Notes: generated by a model not told the origin, from the sequence alone. Numbered from the stretch's first letter, positions 1 through 10,991 are shown. The stretch is 64,000 nucleotides of DNA from Shinisaurus crocodilurus (GCA_021292165.1 JAHFWL010000175.1:744001-808000), one strand, 5' to 3'. A program made the numbers and translations.

Positions 1-362
1 TTTTGTTTTGCCAAAGTACTTGTTTAACTGACAGAGTGCTGAAACTGTTTTAATTTGTGGTGATTTGTTTTATCTGCAATTCAGAACTGTCTTTATGGAT
101 TTTGGTTTTTTTGGTGTGTTTTCTTCTGCTTGCTGCTTTTATTTTGTGATAGTTGTAACTTTGTTTTTAAAATGTGTGGTTAAATGCTGTTAGCGCTTTT
201 TATGGATGAAAGGCAACATACATATGTTTTAATAAATAAATATAAAGTCCTATATCTGAAGCCTCAGGGATTACTCCTAAGTTGTATAACTTGTCTCTCC
301 TATGAGGACATACACTGCATTAAATCCTGGTTTGGAATTTAACCCTTGCCTGGTTTTGACTA
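1..362 (+). other. AT-rich sequence, possible LINE 3' tail
   Basis: T-rich sequence ends near 225-243 in an aataaataaatataaa run, resembling the 3' end of an L2-type LINE in sense orientation. No coding match is seen. The TA target of the next transposon is at 361-362. Confidence 0.25.
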
Positions 363-606
363 CAGTAATACCTTGGATTGCGAGCATAATTAGTTCCGGA
401 ACCGTGCTTGTAATCCAAAACACTCGTATATCAAAGCAAATATCCCCATAAGAAATAAAGGAAACTCGGATTATTTGTTCCACACCCATTTAATTCATTA
501 TAAAATGATTACAGTAATGTACAGAAAAATACAGTAATATAAAGTAAAATTAAAACAAATTAACATCACTTTAGCTTTTGAAAAGAATCGTGGCTGGTGT
601 GAGGGA

Positions 607-610
<4 letters not shown>

Positions 611-647
<37 letters not shown>
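611..647. repeat. (GA)n microsatellite
   Basis: An uninterrupted run of GA dinucleotides inside the pogo-like element. The long arginine/glutamate-rich reading frame across it is an artefact of the repeat. Confidence 0.95.
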
Positions 648-650
<3 letters not shown>

Positions 651-702
651 TATTGTGTAGGAGTCGGGTTGCAGAAAATTATCCCCCCCCTCTAAGGAAA
701 GC

Positions 703-990
703 TCAGATCGCACTGACCTCGTCCCATTGCACGCGTGGCGAGCTTGCTCAGAGCGAGAGGGGGGTATACGCATCAGATCGCACTGACCTCGTCCCTTGCA
801 CGCAGTGGGCCTGTGCTCCCGAGTAAACAATCCACTGACCTCGCCCATGCACGCGTGGCCTGCTCCGAGTAACGGCATCAGACGACCGCCATTGCACGCA
901 GTGGGCTGCCCCAGTAAGTGCAGTCGCAGACCCGCCTTGCACGCAGTGGGCCTTGCTCCCGAGTAAACCCGAGTAAACATGCATCAGATC
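703..990. repeat. Degenerate minisatellite within the pogo-like element
   Basis: About five diverged units of roughly 50-75 bp share the cores 'catcagatcgcactgacctc', 'ttgcacgcagtgggc' and 'ctcccgagtaaac'. The units differ by insertions and deletions, so the array is old. It accounts for the overlapping open frames here. Confidence 0.8.
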
Positions 991-1669
991 GGGCGACACA
1001 ATGCCCTGCCCTTTCTTTCGCCACAGCCTGGCCTGGCCACTGCCAGCCTCGTGCTGTTTTTTTTTTTCCTTTCTCTCTCTCTGAAATGGTCATCTGGAGA
1101 CTGCCGGCCATGTGCTGTTTGTGCTGGCTCTGGCGCAGGGTTTGCGCTCCGCAGGCAGGCAGGGGAGAGGAGCTCCATCATCGCGCGGGGAGGGAGAAGG
1201 ATCCAGCCGGCAGCGGCGCGAAGGACAGAGCCCTCCCTCCATCTCCTTCCTTCCCTCCATCTCCTTCCATCCCATCATCCACCTCCCCAGCTGATCCGGA
1301 GCGGCTGCCCCCCTGCAGACTTAGGGCTGGAGCGTGCTCAAAACAGAAAAAGAAAAAAGTGAGTCTTTCTCTGTCGATTCCCCCCCCCCTTCCTCAGGGA
1401 GCGTAAAAGAAGATCCCAGCTGCGGTTGGAAGTGTCAGTTTGCGTAGCTAAGCCGAGCAGTGGAACTCCGCGATGGGAGATGTGTGTGCGTGTGTGTATT
1501 TTGATTGTGCCGGAGTTGCAGCAGAAAGCGCCCCCGCCCCGCCTGCAGGTTTGTGGACATCCCTACAGTCGTATTGCAAGACCTCGTTCATTTATCAAGT
1601 TAAATTTTATTTAAACATTTTGCAAAACACTCGCATACCAGGTTACTCGCAATCCAAGGTATTACTGTA

Positions 1670-2067
1670 TCTGGCCTACGTGGACTGATAGCCAGTTTCC
1701 CCCACTCAGTTTTCAATCCTGGCTCTTGGTGAAGCTTGACACTACCTTTCCTGTGGCAACTATGCTGTCCTGTTCAGGTGCACATTTGGTGTGTGGCCAA
1801 CCCTCTGTACACAGGCAGTCTTACTTAACCAGTGCTACCAAGTTCAATGCCTACCTCACTTCCTGCTTCAAGAGCCTGGAGAATAAAGGCATGAAATATT
1901 TTTTGAATGTCCTGAACAGTTCTCCACTCAGCAGAATTAATCACCCTTGCTTGCCTCTAGTACCATGCCCTACTTCCACCATGAAGAATAATGCAGGCAC
2001 ACATGTGACACTCCAGCATTGTCTGTAGAGTTAGGCAGAGTGTGAGATCCATTGTCTGTAGAGTTAG
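1670..2067. other. Intergene segment between pogo element and CR1
   Basis: No coding match is visible. Just before the CR1 there is a short direct repeat, attgtctgtagagttag at about 2019-2036 and 2050-2067, possibly linked to the CR1 insertion. Confidence 0.4.
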
Positions 2068-2452
2068 CAGGCTCCCAGAGAGCGAGCGAACAGAGCGAGC
2101 AAACAGGAGTTTGGCAGCGGAGTAGTACAACAACAAGTGCTGCAAGGGAAAGGCGTGGCCTGAGAGCTCATTCTGTTGAGCAGAAGCTCCTGCTGACTGC
2201 AACTACCTGGGGCTGATTGCAGCTGATTGATTGCAGGAAGTGGGGCTGATTGCAGGGCGTGGCCTGGGAGCTCATTCTGTTCCTGACTCCCAGCTGAGCA
2301 GGAGCACAACAGGAGAGAGGCTCCAGCTGTTTTTGGGACTGTGAAAAGGCAAGCAGGCTCCCAGAGAGCGAGCGAACAGAGCGGGCGAACAGGGAGAGCA
2401 AACAGGAGTTTGGCAGCGGAGTTCGGCTGGGGAGGTCAAGGGGGAGGTCCCT

Positions 2453-2489
<37 letters not shown>

Positions 2490-2512
2490 TAGGAAGACAG
2501 AAACAGAGCACT
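2068..2512 (+). promoter_or_regulatory. CR1 5'UTR / presumed internal promoter with duplicated monomer
   Basis: The segment gcaggctcccagagagcgag followed by aacaggagtttggcagcgg occurs at about 2068-2123 and again at about 2351-2422, a period near 283 bp, so the 5' region holds about one and a half tandem monomers. A (TA)n run at 2457-2486 lies just before ORF1. LINE 5'UTRs carry internal promoters; the sequence shows only the repeat structure. Confidence 0.7.
2457..2486. repeat. (TA)n microsatellite in CR1 5'UTR
   Basis: An uninterrupted TA run between the 5' monomer and ORF1. Confidence 0.95.
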
Positions 2513-3541
2513 ATGGAAGGAAAGGACTCAGCAGTGGTGGTGACCTGCAAGGGGTGTGCAATGTTTGTTTTCCTGCCGGAGATCAACATGGCCTACACAT
2601 GCAACAAGTGCAAGCTGGTCACGCTGTTGGAAGAAAAGGTCAGAGGACTGGAGCAGCAAGTGTCAACCCTCAGGAGCATAAGAGAAAGCGAGGAGTTCTT
2701 AGACAGAACGGTGGATCTACAGCACCAAAGCACAGTACAGGAGCCAGAAGGGCAACGGCAGGATGATGCGGAGTCGGAGACTGCAGAGGCAAGGGAAAAG
2801 AACGCAGGGGGAACTCCCTGGAAAAGGGTGACTGTTAGGAGCAGAAGATCTACAAGACACTCTGCGCCTGTGGAAGCAGTGGAGCTATGGAACCACTTCC
2901 ATGTACTTGAGGACGAGAGCAGAGTACAGCCTGCAGAGGACGGATTACCGGGCACCCAACGTGACAGCGAGCAAGAGGCTGAGGGTCAGTCAAGTGGAGG
3001 CAATCAAACCAAGGCCTACAGCAAGAGGAAGAGAAGAGTACTCGTAGTGGGAGACTCCCTCCTGCGGGGGATCGAAGCCAAAGTATGTCGCGAAGACCCA
3101 TGGACTCGCCAGGTGTGCTGTCTCCCTGGGGCACGGATTAAGGATGTGACAGAGCAGCTGCCGAGGCTCATGCAGCCCACCGACACATACCCCTTTCTTC
3201 TCTTCCACGTGGGTACAAATGATACTGCCAAGCGGAGTTACAAAGAAATCACGGCAGACTTTGAAGAGCTGGGAAGGGAACTCAAGAACTTCGGGGCCCA
3301 GATAGTTTTCTCATCCATCCTTCCAGTACTTGGAAGAGGCATAGAAAGGGAAAGAAAAATACTCCGAGTGAATGACTGGCTACGAAGGTGGAGCCGACGT
3401 GAGGGATTTGGATTCTGGGACCATGGGCTACGCTTCCTGGAAGATGGACTGCTGGCAAAGGATGGGTTGCACCTCACAAGGACTGGGAAGAATGTGTTTG
3501 GCCACAGCATGAGGAACTTAATCAGGAGGGCTTTAAACTGA
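2513..3541 (+). CDS. CR1 ORF1 protein with zinc-binding and SGNH esterase domains
   Basis: An intact 342-residue frame. Near the N terminus, two CxxC pairs (C12/C15 and C30/C33) form a likely zinc-binding motif, followed by a predicted coiled coil (about 34-60) and a charged linker. The C-terminal half is an SGNH-hydrolase (esterase) domain: GDSLL at 180-184 with Ser182 as likely nucleophile, GTND at 234-237, and D317/H320 in DGLH as the other catalytic residues. CR1 ORF1 proteins of this type are thought to bind nucleic acid and lipid and to help form the retrotransposition particle. The stop lies 38 bp before the ORF2 start. All catalytic residues are present, so this frame looks functional. 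It belongs to the transposon, not the host. Confidence 0.92.
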   Translation: MEGKDSAVVVTCKGCAMFVFLPEINMAYTCNKCKLVTLLEEKVRGLEQQVSTLRSIRESEEFLDRTVDLQHQSTVQEPEGQRQDDAESETAEAREKNAGGTPWKRVTVRSRRSTRHSAPVEAVELWNHFHVLEDESRVQPAEDGLPGTQRDSEQEAEGQSSGGNQTKAYSKRKRRVLVVGDSLLRGIEAKVCREDPWTRQVCCLPGARIKDVTEQLPRLMQPTDTYPFLLFHVGTNDTAKRSYKEITADFEELGRELKNFGAQIVFSSILPVLGRGIERERKILRVNDWLRRWSRREGFGFWDHGLRFLEDGLLAKDGLHLTRTGKNVFGHSMRNLIRRALN

Positions 3542-3579
3542 ATCCAACAGGGGAGGGAGACATAAACTCGGGGGTACCA

Positions 3580-6451
3580 ATGGAAGAAGGCCTCTATGCC
3601 ACAATGGAGAGAACAGCTCCAGCGGTGCCCATTGATAGTCTACCACAAAATGTAGGGGGAAAGTCGGACTATAAAGCACATAGTCTTCAATGTCTCTATA
3701 CTAATGCCCGGAGTATGGGCAATAAACAAGACGAACTTGAACTCTTGATACATGAGGGCAAGTACGACTTGATAGGGATAACTGAAACCTGGTGGGATGA
3801 CTCCCATGACTGGAATACAGCAATTGAAGGGTATAACTTGTTCAAAAGGAACAGAAGCAACAGAAAGGGAGGTGGAGTTGCACTGTATGTTAAAAATACG
3901 TATCTCTGCACAGAGATACAGGAAGAGGAGCTTGGCAGCCCCATTGAGAGCATCTGGGTTAAAATAAAGGGGGCAAAGAATAAAACGAACATGGCGGTTG
4001 GAGTCTACTACCGACCACCCAATCAAGGAGAAGACGAGGATGGAACTTTTGAAAAGCAAATTGCCATTGTTTCAAGGAGGCACGATGTGGTAGTAATGGG
4101 GGACTTCAATTTCCCTGATATCTGTTGGGAGACTTATTCAGCCAAACATGGCCCCTCCAAGAAATTCCTGAGCTGTGCTGCTGATAACTTCCTCCTACAG
4201 AAAGTGGAGGAAGGAACTAGAGGATCGGCTATCCTTGACCTGATTCTAACCAACAGAGACGAGTTAGTGGATAAAGTGGCAGTTTCGGGAACTCTGGGGG
4301 AAAGTGACCATGTTATACTGGAGTTCTTGATTCTAACAGAAGCAAAAGCTGAGTGTAGCCAAACACGTACCCTGGATTTTAGGAAAGCCAATTTTAACAA
4401 ACTCAGAACAATGATTAGTAAGATCCCATGGCATGTGACTCTCACGAGAAAGGGAGCCCAGGAGGGGTGGGAGTTTTTAAAAAAGGAAATTTTAAAGGCA
4501 CAATTGCAAACAATTCCCACAAGGAAAAAAGGCAGAGGGCAACAGAAGAAGCCAATGTGGCTTCACAATAAACTCAAAGATGACCTGAAAACAAAAAAGG
4601 ACACGTATAGGAAGTGGAAGGAAGGACAGGCTACAAGGGAAGAGTACAGGCAGGTAGCACAGAACTGCAGCAATAGTGTCAGGAAGGCTAAAGCTGAGAA
4701 TGAGCTAAGGTTAGCGAGGAATGCTAAAAGCAACAAAAAAGCTTTCTTCAGATACATGCACAGTAAAAGACAGAAGAAAGAACTGGTGGTTCAACTACGC
4801 GATGAGGATGGCAAATTGATAACAGAAGACAAAGAAAAGGCAGAAGTGTTCAATTCCTACTTCGGCTCGGTCTTCTCCCAAAAGAGGGTCTATGACCCCC
4901 CTGGCAAACCTGAAGTGCAGACTGAAGGGGCAGAATTGCAGCTTGAGATTGATAGGCAAATGGTCAAGGAGCACCTGATTACTCTGAGCGAGTTTAAATC
5001 TCCAGGGCCTGATGAGCTGCATCCTAGAGTAATAAAGGAACTGGCAGAAGAACTCTCAGAACCACTGTCTATTATCTTTGAGAAATCATGGAGGACAGGT
5101 GAAGTGCCAGACGACTGGAGGAGGGCAAATGTTGTTCCCATCTTCAAAAAGGGCAAGAAGGAGGAACCTGGGAACTATAGGCCAGTCAGTCTGACATCAA
5201 TCCCCGGGAAGATTTTTGAGCAGATTATAAAGAAGTCAGTCTGCAAGCACCTTGAAAACAATGCAGTGATTACTAGAAGCCAGCATTGATTTGTCAAGAA
5301 CAAATCCTGTCAGACTAATCTGATCTCATTTTTTGATCGGGTAACCTCCCTTGTGGACTGTGGGAATGCTGTGGACATTATATACCTGGACTTCAGCAAA
5401 GCTTTCGACAAAGTGCCTCGTGATATCCTGATTAGTAAGCTAGCTAAGAGTGGGCTAGATGGAACAACTATCAGGTGGATCCACAATTGGCTAAAGAATC
5501 GGACTCAAAGAGTGCTTATCAATGGTTCCTTCTCAAACTGGGGAGAGGTAACGAGCGGGGTACCACAGGGCTCGGTCCTGGGCCCGGTGCTCTTCAACAT
5601 TTTTATTAATGACTTGGATGAGGAGGTACAGGGAATGCTTATCAAATTTGCAGATGACACAAAGTTGGGTGGAACAGCTAATACTCTGGAAGACAGAAAC
5701 AAAATCCAAAGTGACCTCGATAGGCTGGAGCGCTGGGCCGAAAACAACAGAATGAAATTTAATAGGGATAAATGCCAAGTGCTGCACCTAGGGAGAGGAA
5801 ACCAAATGCAGAGTTACAGAATGGGGGACACTTGGCTCAACAATACTACAAGTGAGAAGGATCTTGGAATTGTGGTAGATCACAAACTGAATATGAGCCA
5901 GCAATGCGATGTGGCTGCAAAGAAGGCAAATGCAATTTTGGGCTGTATTAATAGAAGTATAGCTTCCAAATCGCGGGAAGTGATAATTCCCCTTTACTCG
6001 GCACTGGTTAGGCCTCATCTTGAGTACTGCGTCCAGTTCTGGGCACCTCACTTTAAGAAGGACATAGACAAACTGGAGAGGGTTCAGAGGAGGGCAACAA
6101 GGATGATAAAGGGACTGGAAACAAGGCCCCTATGAGGAGAGACTGAAAGAACTGGGCATGTTTAGCCTTCAGAAGAGGAGACTGAGGGGAGATATGATCG
6201 CACTCTTCCAGTACTTGAAGGGATGTCACACAGAGGAGGGCAAAGATCTCTTCTCCTTCACCCCAGTTTGCAGGACACGGAATAATGGGCTCAAGTTACA
6301 GGAACCTAGATTCCACCTAAACATCAGGAAAAATTTCCTGACTGTCAGAGCAATAAGACAATGGAATCAACTACCTAGGGAGGTTGTGGGCTCTCCCACT
6401 CTGGAGGCATTCAAGGTGCAGCTGGACAGACATCTGTCAGAGATGCTTTGA
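3580..6451 (+). pseudogene. CR1 ORF2: endonuclease-reverse transcriptase, two disabling mutations
   Basis: The frame would encode about 956 residues. The N-terminal APE-type endonuclease shows NARS (about 42), ITETWW (about 67), GVALYV, YYRPP, GDFNFPDI (about 174), LDLILTN and SDHVI (about 242). The reverse transcriptase shows NYRPVSL, DFSKAFD, GVPQGSVLGP and the catalytic FADDTK (about 690), then the CR1 C-terminal domain. It makes and integrates element cDNA by target-primed reverse transcription. Two lesions are visible. One is a TGA at 5287-5289, where the antisense copy at about 50.9 kb has a glycine codon. The other is one extra C in a CCCC run at 6127-6130, where the copy at 14.38 kb has three. 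The C-terminal part continues in the shifted frame from about 6131 to the stop at 6451. Confidence 0.93.
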
Positions 6452-6540
6452 CCTAGATTCCTGCATTGAGCAGGGGGTTGGACTCGATGGCCTTGTAGGC
6501 CCCTTCCAACTCTACTTTTCTATGATCTATGATTCTATGA
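6452..6540 (+). other. CR1 3'UTR and terminal octamer-like repeats
   Basis: It contains the conserved hairpin region ggccttgtaggccccttcca and ends in tatgatctatgattctatga. The same block recurs at the 3' end of the other CR1 copies. Confidence 0.9.
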
Positions 6541-6801
6541 TTTGTTCAACTATGCTGGCCTACAGGCATTTGTGTAACTGTGCTGCCAAGCCTTGGACCC
6601 TCAGGACATATCCTGACTGCCATCTTTTAAAAAGTCAATGATTCCCCTTTTTTGCCCTTAATATGGTGATTTGGAACACTAAACACATTGCAAATACAGT
6701 TGGAGTAGATTATGTTGCAAATGCCCTGACTATGCTCCTGTATGTATCCAAATAGAGCATGCTGAAGAATAGAAATAGTGAACGCTATTGGTCCCACAAC
6801 A
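6541..6801. other. Unassigned spacer
   Basis: AT-rich sequence with nothing recognised. Confidence 0.4.
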
Positions 6802-6912
6802 TCAGTTTTCCCCAACCTGTTGCCTCCAGATGCTTTGGACCACAACTCCTGACCACTGGCCATGCTAGCAGGGGCTGATGGGAGGTGAAGTCCAAAACAT
6901 CTGGAGGGCACC
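6802..6912. mobile_element. Old palindromic MITE (hAT-like)
   Basis: The left arm 'ccaacctgttgcctccagatg' pairs with 'catctggagggcacc' on the right, with actcctgaccactggccatg folding toward the middle. The type matches the cleaner palindromes at 46535-46665 and about 19840-19985. The arms have diverged and no target duplication is clear. Confidence 0.6.
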
Positions 6913-7091
6913 TACATCATTTTATTATTTAGTGCTCCTGGTTGACCACAAAAATATGTGCAGTATAACATTCTCACCATACTTAAGCTTTCCCATTCCT
7001 GAGGGTAGGAGATACTATACTTATCAAGGGGACTATTGCTTCTTAAGTCTTGGGATAATGAATGTTCTCTGTTTCTGCACTTCATGATCAC
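6913..7091. other. Unassigned spacer
   Basis: No recognisable feature. Confidence 0.35.
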
Positions 7092-8358
7092 ATCTGAGAG
7101 AGATCCAGATGTGGTATCTGGCCCCACCCATGTTGTTGGGCACACTCTGAACCTCATGTTCTGTACTGGATGGGGTGATAGTGATCTGAGAGTGGAGGAA
7201 CTTTTTGTAGTTCCGTTGTCATGGACAGATCATTGCCTGGTGGGGTTTAGACTTGCTGGCGCTTGGAACCTCTGCAGGGGCGGAGGGCCGATTAAGATGG
7301 TTCACCCCAGGAGGCTGATGCAACCAAATGGTTTCCTGATGGTTCTTGGGGATTTTCCTGTTACCTTGGCAGGCGATTTTGTTGAAGCCCTGGCCAATCT
7401 CTAGAACAGAGAAATGACCAGGGCGGTGGACACAATCACTCCTGAGCGTCCTCTCTCATGAAGTGGAGCCATACCAGCACCCTGGTCTTCTAGGGAGCTG
7501 GCAGCGATGAATGAAACGGTAACTAGAGCATCGTTGGCAGAAAACTCAGAGTGAATCCGATCGAACACAGGCTAGAGCCTATTTGAAGGCCTACTCTGTG
7601 GCACTATGGGCAGGAAAAAAAATATTTTTCTCTGCTACTATTGCATCTGCAATGAGCCACCCTGTGGAGCTGTTTCGGATGGTCAGGGGTCTTTTACACA
7701 CCAGCCCACAGAGGAGAACTCAGACCTTTTGGCAGCCCTCTGTGAACAATTTGCTCAGCACTTTGCAGTCAAAGTTACTCAGATCTGCTCTGACTTGGAT
7801 GCTATAGTTGATACAGACCCAGTGGATGTAACTTTGGCTCCTGCTTGTCCAGTATTATTGGATACTTTTCTATTTGTACAGCCTGAGGATGTGGACAGGA
7901 TCCTTGGAGAGGTGAGAGCCACCACATGTGTTCTAGATCCTTGCCTTTCCTGTCTTAGAAAAGCAGCCAGAGGGGGACTGGCCAAGTGGGTAAGTGGAGT
8001 GGTTAATGCTTCTCTTTGTCAAGGCAAGGTTCCAGCCTGCCTGAAGGATGCAGTGGTGAGACCCCTGTTGAAAAACCCCTCCCTGAACCTCATGATATTG
8101 GATAATTACTGGCCAGTCTCCAATATTCCATTTCTGGGCAAGGTATTGGATCGTGTGGTGGCCTCCAAACTCCAGAGATTCCTAGATGAGACAGATTATC
8201 TAGATCCATTTCAGTCTAGCTTCAGACCTGGTTATGGGACAGAAACAGCTCTGGTCACCTTGGTGGATGACCTATGCTGGGAACTAGACAGGGGGAGTGT
8301 GTCCCTGTTGGTTCTGCTGGACCTCTCAGCAGCTTTCAATACCATCAATCATGGTATC
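7092..8358 (+). mobile_element. L2 LINE, 5'-truncated, first part (endonuclease end to RT)
   Basis: Degraded L2 ORF2 in sense orientation. Translated pieces include GHTLNLMF and TDHCLVGF (endonuclease C terminus), then the linker with PRRLM, and the RT fingers with VVRPLLKNP, FRPGYGTETAL and LLDLSAAFNTINHG. Several frameshifts separate the pieces. The copy is interrupted by an antisense LTR at 8359 and resumes at 9494. Confidence 0.85.
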
Positions 8359-9488
8359 AGTGGAAGACCGACAACCTGGTCTTCTGCGCGGGTTCAATGC
8401 TAAGGGGGTAGCGAGTCCTGGGGCGGGCCTTCTCCGAGGTCCCCAGCGCCTCACCCTTAGCCCAGAACAAAGGGATAACTTATAGCCACAAAAGTATCTT
8501 TTAGAAAACAAGTTTATTTACAAAATTACCTTCACAAACTTAGACCCACGCCAGCAATACAGCTTATCAGTATGGTACAAAGTAACAAGCAAGAAGTCTC
8601 AAGGACACCGTGAGTTCAGGGCTCTCAGCTAGTTAGTTCAGCTCGGGCCCCGGCAGAGGCCCGGTCAACCGCATGCGGCTAGCTGGGTTCCCGGCGGAGG
8701 CCCGGTCTACCCAAGCGGCTAACTGGGTTCCCGGCGGGGGTCCGGTCAACCGCACGCGGCTAGCTGGGTTCCCGGCGGGGGCCCGGTCTACCCAAGCAGC
8801 TTGTGAGTGATTTCAGCTTGGTTTCCCGGGGGTCCGGTCAACCCAAGCGGCCAGTGATTTCAGCTTGGTTTCCCGGGGGTCCGGTCAACCCAAGCGGCCA
8901 GTGATTTCAGCTTGGTTTCCTGGGGGTCCGGTCAACCCAAGTGGCCAGTGATTCCAGCTAGCTGGAGCGCGCCAGGTGCTGCTACCCGGGGTTGCCGATC
9001 CTTCGTTCCCTTACCCCAGGCATGGACAAGATTGCTGAACTGCCACCAGTTCCCTTGCGCAGGGTGTTTTATACCTTGGTGTTTCAGGTAGCCCTTCCCT
9101 CCGTGATCAGGTGGGTTGACACCCTCCCTGAGGGGCGGCCTTTTGGGTCAGGTGGGGTGACGCCCTCCCCCCGTGGGATGGGGTCCCTTTGAAGCCACTT
9201 GCTTAATGGTCCCATCCTATGGTGTTGAGTGGCCATTTCTTAGGGGTGCCGAAGTGTCTGCTTTGGAGAGGTATTCAAGTCTTATGTAGATGGGGCTGAT
9301 ATGCGAGAGCATTGACAAACCTGGTGATGCTTCCTGCCTTCCCCCCTGGGGTGATTCTATGCAGATGTTGTTTGTCCCCTTGGGCATCTGTGGAGACTGG
9401 CTGTCTCCCCCACCCCCCGGGTCTCCTTCCCCCCTCCTTGGTGAGTGTGTGTGTGTCAGGCAGGGGGCTTAGGTTGGCTTTCTCCACA
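8359..9488 (-). mobile_element. Solo LTR, antisense, inserted in L2
   Basis: The 1130-bp insertion is flanked by exact 5-bp repeats GTATC (8354-8358 and 9489-9493), and the host L2 reads across the site. Read on the minus strand it begins TGTGGAGAAAG and ends TCTTCCACT, so the terminal CA has changed to CT. A TATAAAA box is at about 9066-9073 and an AATAAA signal at about 8512-8519, both minus strand. No internal coding sequence remains, as expected after recombination between two LTRs. The start resembles that of the LTR at 27364. Confidence 0.8.
8640..8965. repeat. Tandem repeat inside the solo LTR
   Basis: Units of about 45-60 bp carry 'ggtttcccgggggtccggtc' and 'aacccaagcggccagtgatt'. 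The right part (about 8815-8960) has three nearly identical units; the left part is a diverged form with 'gctagctgggttcccggc'. On the minus strand it lies between the TATA box and the polyadenylation signal, so it would be within the transcript. Confidence 0.85.
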
Positions 9489-9493
9489 GTATC

Positions 9494-10610
9494 CTTCTGG
9501 GCCGCCTCGCTGGGATGGGACTTGGAGGCACTGCTTTACAGTAACTCCATTCCTTCCTGGAGGGGCGGACCCAGAAGGATACCATGGCTGGGGGACTTCT
9601 GCTTCCACTCCCTGGCCATTGGCCTGTGGAGTTCTCTAGGGTTCCGTTTTGTCTCCTATGGTATTTTACATATACATGAAGCCATTGGAAGAGGTTGTCC
9701 AGAGTTTTGGGGTTTGGTGTCATCAGTATGCTGATGACACCCAACTCTATTTCTCCTTTCCATCTAATTCCAAGGAAGCTGTTGCTGTGCTAAACCGGTG
9801 TCTGTTGGCAGTAATGGACTGGATGAGGGCAAATGAATTGAAGCTTAATCCAGACAAGACAGAGATGCTCCTGGTCAGTCAGAAGGCAGATCAAGGAATA
9901 GGGATTCAGCTTGTGCTGGATGGGGTTACACTCCCCCTGAAGACACAGGTTCACAGCTTGGGTGTACTTCTGGATTCAGCCCTGAACCTGGATGCCCAGG
10001 TTTCAGTGGTGGCCAGGAGTGCATTTGCATAGTTAAAGCTCATGCACCAGCTGTGCCCTTTCCTGGAGATGTCTGATTTGGCCACAGTGACACATGCCTT
10101 AGTTACATCCCATTTGGATTACTGTAATGCGCTCTACATGGGGCTGCCTCTGAAGAGTGTTCAGTAACTTCAGCTGGTTCAAAGAGCTGCTGCCAGACTG
10201 CTGACTGGGGCTTGTTACAGGGACTATACAACTCCTTTGTTACAACAGCTTCACTGGCTCCCAGGCTGTTTCCGGGCACAATTCAAAGTGCTGGTTATGA
10301 CCTATAAAGCCCTATATGATTCGGGTCCAGGTTATCTGAAAGGCAGTATTTTCCCTTATGAGCCTTCCCATACCCTGAGTTCTTCATGGGAGGCCCTTCT
10401 GTTAGTGCCACCACCATCTCAGGCATTCCTGGCAAGAATGCGGCAGAGGGCCTTCTCAGTGCCCCAACGCTCTGGAATTCCCTTCCCAGGGAGGCTAGAA
10501 TGGTACCCACCTTGTTATGTTTTCAGAGGCTGGCAAAAACTTTTTTTTTGTTCCAGCAAGCCTTTGGAAATAGTCTGGACTTGTGAAAATGTGATGAATC
10601 ACATCACCTC
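9494..10610 (+). mobile_element. L2 LINE, second part (RT catalytic core to 3' end)
   Basis: This continues the copy split by the solo LTR. It encodes GSVLSPM, YMKPLEEVV, the catalytic HQYADDTQLYFSF at about 9720-9755, then NELKLNPDKTEMLLV and the C-terminal block (QLHWLPGCFRAQFKVL, about 10240). Stops and frameshifts are present. The segment 10081-10147 is almost identical, inverted, to the insert at 11824-11887. Confidence 0.88.
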
Positions 10611-10611
10611 C

Positions 10612-10803
10612 ATCTCTGAACAAGGGCTGTGAGGTTCGGTACCAGGCTGCTTTACCGCCTCCAGCTCTGTACAGAGGCTGTGCTGTTCGGTACCAAGCTG
10701 CTTCGCCTCCAACTCTGTACAAAAGCTTTGCTGTTTGGTACCAGGCTGCTTCACCACCTCCAGTTCTGAACAAGGCTTGTGCAGTTCAGTACCAGGCTGC
10801 TTC
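10612..10803. repeat. Minisatellite, about 3.3 units of 55-60 bp
   Basis: Units contain 'ggttcggtaccaggctgctt', then 'ccgcctccagctctgtacag' and a variable gctgtg segment. It sits directly after the L2 3' region. Confidence 0.85.
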
Positions 10804-10822
10804 ACACATACACACACACACC
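10804..10822. repeat. Short (CA)n microsatellite
   Basis: An imperfect CA run at the end of the minisatellite. Confidence 0.8.
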
Positions 10823-10991
10823 GATCCTCTATTCTGTACTGAAATGGTGGTTTTGATTATGTCCCAGGCTTCAGTTCTGAGGCAAGATATGGATTGTTAC
10901 ACTTGGTCCCAATTCTCAATCTCAGTATGAGACAGGCAATCTGATTGGTCCATACTTCCTAGGGACTCTATTACTGTAAGGATTGGAGATA

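Larger units (their letters stand above)
363..1667. mobile_element. Pogo/Tigger-like DNA transposon, 1.3 kb, TA-flanked, non-autonomous
   Basis: The ends are inverted repeats beginning CAGTAATACCTTGGATTG, and the element is flanked by TA on both sides (361-362, 1668-1669), the insertion signature of the Tc1/mariner superfamily. Shorter relatives with the same ends lie at 10992-11232 and 16806-17224, with a fragment at 17650-17745. No transposase is recognised inside. The interior holds a (GA)n run, a degenerate minisatellite and a GC-rich block at about 1100-1420, so it is much longer than its relatives and may carry captured DNA. Confidence 0.8.
2068..6540 (+). mobile_element. Nearly full-length CR1 LINE, sense to AGAP1
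   Basis: The order is a 5'UTR with duplicated monomers, ORF1 (SGNH-hydrolase type), a 38-bp gap, ORF2 (endonuclease plus reverse transcriptase), then a short 3'UTR ending in repeats of ATTCTATGA. That tail is diagnostic for amniote CR1. At about 4.5 kb it is close to full length, whereas the other CR1 copies in this window are 5' truncated or internally deleted. Only two disabling changes were found in ORF2 and none in ORF1, so the insertion is probably young. No clear target duplication was seen. Confidence 0.93.

Noticed and set aside
703..990. Array resembling a CRISPR
   Set aside because: Units are degenerate along their whole length, with no constant repeat plus unique spacers, and the context is a eukaryotic transposon.
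498..999. Several overlapping open frames on both strands
   Set aside because: They arise from the (GA)n run and minisatellite; tandem repeats without stops give false frames.
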